Part shown: piece by piece, positions 59,929-64,000 of the stretch | Layout: each line of letters starts with the position of its first letter | How positions within the stretch are numbered: position 1 is the first letter of the stretch | Origin: RPQJ01 sp963777725 | GTDB lineage: Bacteria > Pseudomonadota > Gammaproteobacteria > Steroidobacterales > Steroidobacteraceae | NCBI GenBank assembly: GCA_963777725.1 | Contig: CAVZRR010000018.1 | Location: 95,066-159,065 of the forward strand | Direction: 5' to 3' | Length of the DNA stretch: 64,000 bases | Notes under the pieces: generated by a model | The model's input: the letters and a program-made list of their open reading frames with translations, nothing else | Databases searched by the model: none | Told to the model about the DNA's origin: nothing | Program-made: the position numbers and the translations under genes

Positions 59929-60408
59929 GTCGAGTCCTCGTCCTTGTGGCGCCCCGCGGGGCGCCGGTCTGCAATGAAATTTCAGCGGACCGTGATCCGC
60001 GAGAGGGTGCGAGAGGGAGAGCCCGGGTCCGATTCGGACGCCCGGGAGTCGGGACGCGCTAAATCGGATGCCGGGCGGCAGCAAGCCGGGCCGTGATGCC
60101 TGGCTGGCGGGGAGTCGGGATGCAGCGCTGCGTCATGCCTGGCTTTATGGCCACTTCGCGGCGTGAAATCAAGGGTCCACCTCACTCTTTCGGCAGGCCG
60201 CGGGCGATTCGTGCATAATGCAGCGCAAGTTTGCCGCCGCGCAGTCCGGTCTGCGCCCGAGGTCCTTCGGCGAAGACACCCCGTCTTCCCTCGCGGCTCC
60301 TCCTGCAGACTCATCGTGGTCTGCACTCCGCGCCCCCGATCCTGTCATTGAATCAATGACGCTTCGTCCGGTTCCCGCTTGCGCGGGAGAAGCGCGATGG
60401 TATGAAGA
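59929..60408. other. 480-bp intergenic region between divergent rnk and helicase genes
   Basis: No gene is seen. The region holds an 18-bp perfect palindrome (59948-59965), a hairpin built on CCCGGG (60022-60046), a CATAAT that could be the helicase -10 (60214-60219), the inverted repeat GTCATTG-AAT-CAATGAC (60344-60360) and a CCCGC/GCGGG hairpin (60374-60387) close to the helicase start. If transcription starts near 60225, the helicase mRNA has a leader of about 180 bases, as is usual for cold-induced DEAD-box genes; this is an inference. Confidence 0.6.
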
Positions 60409-61689
<1,281 letters not shown>

Positions 61690-62678
61690 ACCCCCGTCGA
61701 GCAGCGACGTTGAACGCGATGTCGGGCGACGCACCGACGTCGATGTCTTCGCTGACGCCGAGGTCGAACTGCCAGCCGCCCTGCGTGCGATAGCTGCCGC
61801 CAAAGGTCATCAGGATCGCGTCGCCGGATAGATCGGTGCCTCCGCCATCGAACACGCGCGAGTTGCCCTCGAACTGCACGGTGAGGTCGAGCTCGCGCCA
61901 CGGGTTCCAGGTGATGCCCGCAAGCGCCGAGAAGACTGCGCTCTCCTGCAGTTGCGGCAGCAGATCCCCGTCGCCGAGCCAGACGGCGTTCACTTGCCCG
62001 AACACGTCCCAGTCCTCATTGAGCGCCGACTGCGCCGAGACGCTGAGCGCGACGTCGACCGCGCCGCTGCCGGTCAGGTCGCTCGCGTCACCAAGCGGCG
62101 CCTTCACGGTGAGCCAGGCCGACAGCGAGCGCATGTCCGACGCGTGGAGCTGGTAGCCGGCGGCCAGCGGAATGTCACCCACTCCGGACGCGCTCTCGTC
62201 GAAGCGCAGCAGCGTCGCATCCGCCACGCGGTACTCGATCAGCAGCTGATCGCGCGGCAGGCGATCGCGCGATCCGTTCGGCAGGCCGAAGAAGTCGTGC
62301 CAGTCTTCGATGAAGCCGTCGAGCGACCCGCCGCTCACGCGCCGCCAGGGCAACTCGGCGCGTAGCGCGATCTTCGGCCAGAACGAGTGCTCGACGTGCA
62401 ATCGTACTTCGAAGGTCTCTGCATCCAGCGTAAAGGTCGAGTTGCCGGACGAGTCGATGTTGGCCGAATTGGCCCAGTTCACTACACCGGCGACCCGGCC
62501 ACTGCTGTCGTCCGGCAATCGAGCCGGCATTGGGGAGGGCAGGCCATAGAGGGCCAGCAACGGATTCTGGTTGCGGGTCAGGAACGGCTCGGCCTGCGCT
62601 GCCGTCGGCAACAGCGTCGCGGCGCATGCGACCGTGGCCAGACGCGAAAGGAACGACGCTTCGCTCACGGTGTCCCCC

Positions 62679-62756
62679 GGTGCCGGTGTTGCGGTTTCGG
62701 TTTAGCACTGCCGGCGTGCGCCGGCAATGCTCAACCGAAGCCGTAACACCGGCACC
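62679..62756. repeat. 78-bp nested palindrome
   Basis: Outer arms 62679-62707 and 62728-62756 pair over 26 of 29 positions, and the centre is a second hairpin (GCCGGCG 62710-62716 with CGCCGGC 62719-62725). It lies between the YgiD-like gene and the DUF3187 start, both on the minus strand. There is no T-run, so it may be a recombination or repeat element rather than a terminator. Confidence 0.8.
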
Positions 62757-62762
62757 GCCTCC

Positions 62763-63545
62763 TCAGCCGAACAGATAGGCGTCCATGGACAGAGCAGCCC
62801 CCTCGACGGCGGTGTACGCGCGCGTCACCGGTCGCTCAACGCCGGCGGCACCCCAGGCGACGAACAGCGGCAGGAAATGCTCTTCGGTCGGATGCGCTCG
62901 AGCCGCTGAGGGTGCGCGAGCGCGGTAGTCGAGCACTGCATCACGATCGCCCGAAGTGAGCCGCTGATACAGCCAGTCGGCGAATTGCAGGGAATAGTCG
63001 AGCGGTGCCGACTCATGCCGGTGCAGAGCCCAGTCGCGCAGGTTGTGCGTGACGTGGCCCGAACCGATCACCAGCACGCCGTCGTCGGCGAGCGAGTTCA
63101 GCGCCTCGCCGAGGCGCCAGTGGTGTTCGGTGCCCAGCGAAGGCTGCACCGACAGCTGGACGGCGGGCACGTCGTGCGCCGGATACATCCAGCGCAACGG
63201 TACCCAGGCACCGTGATCGAGGCCCCGGCAGGCATTGACCGCCGGCACATGGCCGGCAGCCTTCAGCAGCCCGGCGACTTGCTGCGCCAGCTGCGGCGAC
63301 CCGGGCGCAGCGTATTCGATCTGGTAAAGCGCGGGCGGAAACCCGCTGAAATCATGGATGGTCTCCGGTCGCTCGCCACCACTCAGCATCGGCAGCGACG
63401 TCTCCCAGTGCGCCGACGCGACGAGCACGGCACGCGGCTTCGGCAGCGACGCGGCGATTGCACGCCACGCAGTGCCGGCGCCGCCCGCGTCAAGCGCGTG
63501 CATCGGCGAGCCGTGGGACAGGAAGATCGTGGGAAGTCGTGACAT
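62763..63545 (-). CDS. LigB-type extradiol dioxygenase, YgiD/DODA-like
   Basis: A 260-residue Fe(II)-dependent ring-cleavage dioxygenase of the class III (LigB) fold. The metal-binding and catalytic residues are visible: SHGSP near residue 11, SAHWE, GLDHGAW, and GSGHVTHNLRDW; HPTEEHFLPL near 220 is the usual YgiD block. E. coli YgiD opens the ring of L-DOPA at the 4,5 position. The physiological substrate in bacteria is not known. The nested palindrome follows the stop codon and a 12-bp stem hairpin lies just upstream. Confidence 0.92.
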   Translation of the reverse strand: MSRLPTIFLSHGSPMHALDAGGAGTAWRAIAASLPKPRAVLVASAHWETSLPMLSGGERPETIHDFSGFPPALYQIEYAAPGSPQLAQQVAGLLKAAGHVPAVNACRGLDHGAWVPLRWMYPAHDVPAVQLSVQPSLGTEHHWRLGEALNSLADDGVLVIGSGHVTHNLRDWALHRHESAPLDYSLQFADWLYQRLTSGDRDAVLDYRARAPSAARAHPTEEHFLPLFVAWGAAGVERPVTRAYTAVEGAALSMDAYLFG

Positions 63546-63558
63546 GGGCAGGTCCTGC

Positions 63559-63586
63559 GCCCTCTCCCACGCCGGTGGGAGAGGGC
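63559..63586. repeat. Perfect 12-bp stem hairpin
   Basis: Arms 63559-63570 and 63575-63586 pair perfectly (GCCCTCTCCCAC with GTGGGAGAGGGC, loop GCCG). This sequence type is a common repeat in GC-rich gammaproteobacteria. It sits between the broken GST gene and the YgiD-like gene and may stop GST transcription. Confidence 0.75.
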
Positions 63587-63598
63587 TGGGGTCAGGGT

Positions 63599-64000
63599 TT
63601 ACTTGATCAACCCTTCAGCCTTGAGCGTCGCCTGCACCGCCGGCCGCGCCGCGACGCGCGCCTGGAATGCGGTCAGCGCCGGCCACGGCGCGAGGTCGAC
63701 CTTGTGCAGTCCGGTCCAGTTCAGCACCACGAACAGGTAGGCATCCGCAATCGAGAACTCCAGGGCCCGTCAGGTAAGGCTGCGCGGCCAGAGTCTTCGC
63801 GATCAACGTGAAGCGGTTGCCGAGTGCCTGCACGGTCCAGCCGCGAACCTCGGCCGGCGTCTTCGGATTCCACAGCGGCCCGAAGCCCTTGTGCACCTCG
63901 GTCGAGATGAACGCGATCCACTCCATCAGTTTCCAGCGCGACAGCGTGCCGAAGACCGGCGCGATCGTTACCGGGTTTCTGGTCGGCGACGTACTGCAGG
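63599..64000 (-). pseudogene. Glutathione S-transferase, GstA-like (5' end outside window, two frameshifts)
   Basis: The C-terminal three-quarters of a GST. On the minus strand the segments LQYVADQKP (start of the helical domain), LSRWKLMEWIAFISTEVHKGF, ALGNRFTLIAKTLAAQPYLTGP and FSIADAYLFVVLNWTGL are recognisable and lie in different frames. The breaks at about 63973 (run of G) and 63760 (CC) are each explained by one extra base. The protein would end KAEGLIK at a TAA. The match to E. coli GstA-type enzymes, which conjugate glutathione to electrophiles, is good. Homopolymer errors are likely. Confidence 0.82.

Noticed and set aside
60022..60125. Direct repeat of GGGAGTCGGGA in the helicase leader region
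   Set aside because: Only two imperfect copies, short, with no spacing pattern; not enough to call a regulatory element.

Overview
The window is one contiguous, GC-rich, densely coding bacterial chromosome segment. Gene content (rsmD-coaD, ftsY-ftsE-ftsX-rpoH, rpmB-rpmG-mutM-coaBC-dut, pyrE/xthA, trmB, rnk, rhlE-like helicase), two TonB-dependent receptors, a TPR-sulfotransferase and many Xaa-rich lipoproteins point to a high-GC gammaproteobacterium of the broad Xanthomonadales/Nevskiales/Steroidobacterales/Woeseiales type. That placement is inferred from gene families and order, not from a marker search. No tRNA, rRNA, CRISPR array, intact insertion sequence or phage was seen.

Layout. 0-11 kb: an FGGY kinase (cut by the window edge) and a glycerophosphodiester phosphodiesterase, an RCK-type potassium channel convergent with an SLC13 transporter that carries RCK_C domains, a putative 230-nt RNA or leader, a SIMPL protein, a hairpin-rich gap, a glutaryl-CoA dehydrogenase-like enzyme, two small envelope proteins, an HDAC-like deacetylase and an OmpA lipoprotein. 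11.5-18.1 kb: rpoH followed by a 2.9-kb tandem duplication of ftsX-ftsE-ftsY that also duplicated the rpoH promoter with its CIRCE-like operator. The copy next to rpoH has a frameshifted ftsY that reads in frame into ftsE. 18.2-25.3 kb: a VolA-like lipoprotein lipase, rsmD, coaD, ggt, an ORF6N protein, radC and a vapBC toxin-antitoxin pair.

25.3-35.7 kb is an accessory envelope region: two paralogous VWA-like lipoproteins, a CadC-like membrane transcription factor with TPRs, a TonB receptor, a beta-helix lipoprotein and a small secreted protein. Three of these promoters carry arrays of a TGAATC hexamer repeated every 10 bp, all at a similar distance and in the same relative orientation, which suggests a local regulon. 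35.8-42.5 kb is a housekeeping block (ribosomal proteins L28 and L33, DNA repair, CoA, dUTP, pyrimidines, AmpG-like permease).

43-53.6 kb holds a tightly overlapping catabolic-looking cluster on the minus strand: TPR-sulfotransferase, TonB receptor, Rieske oxygenase, GcvT-like protein and two PYROXD2/phytoene-desaturase-like flavoproteins, with a Rieske ferredoxin-like gene divergent at its head. 53.6-64 kb holds MarC, TrmB, HdeD, an FAD dehydrogenase, DUF502, a YcaQ-type glycosylase, Rnk, an RhlE-like helicase, a DUF3187 protein, a YgiD-like dioxygenase and a broken glutathione S-transferase at the edge.

Several recognisable genes (first TonB receptor, second VWA-like lipoprotein, Rieske oxygenase, GST, probably the DUF3187 gene) are interrupted by single-base indels, mostly in short homopolymers. 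This looks like residual sequencing error at least as much as gene decay, so those genes should be read as probably intact families with a damaged sequence.
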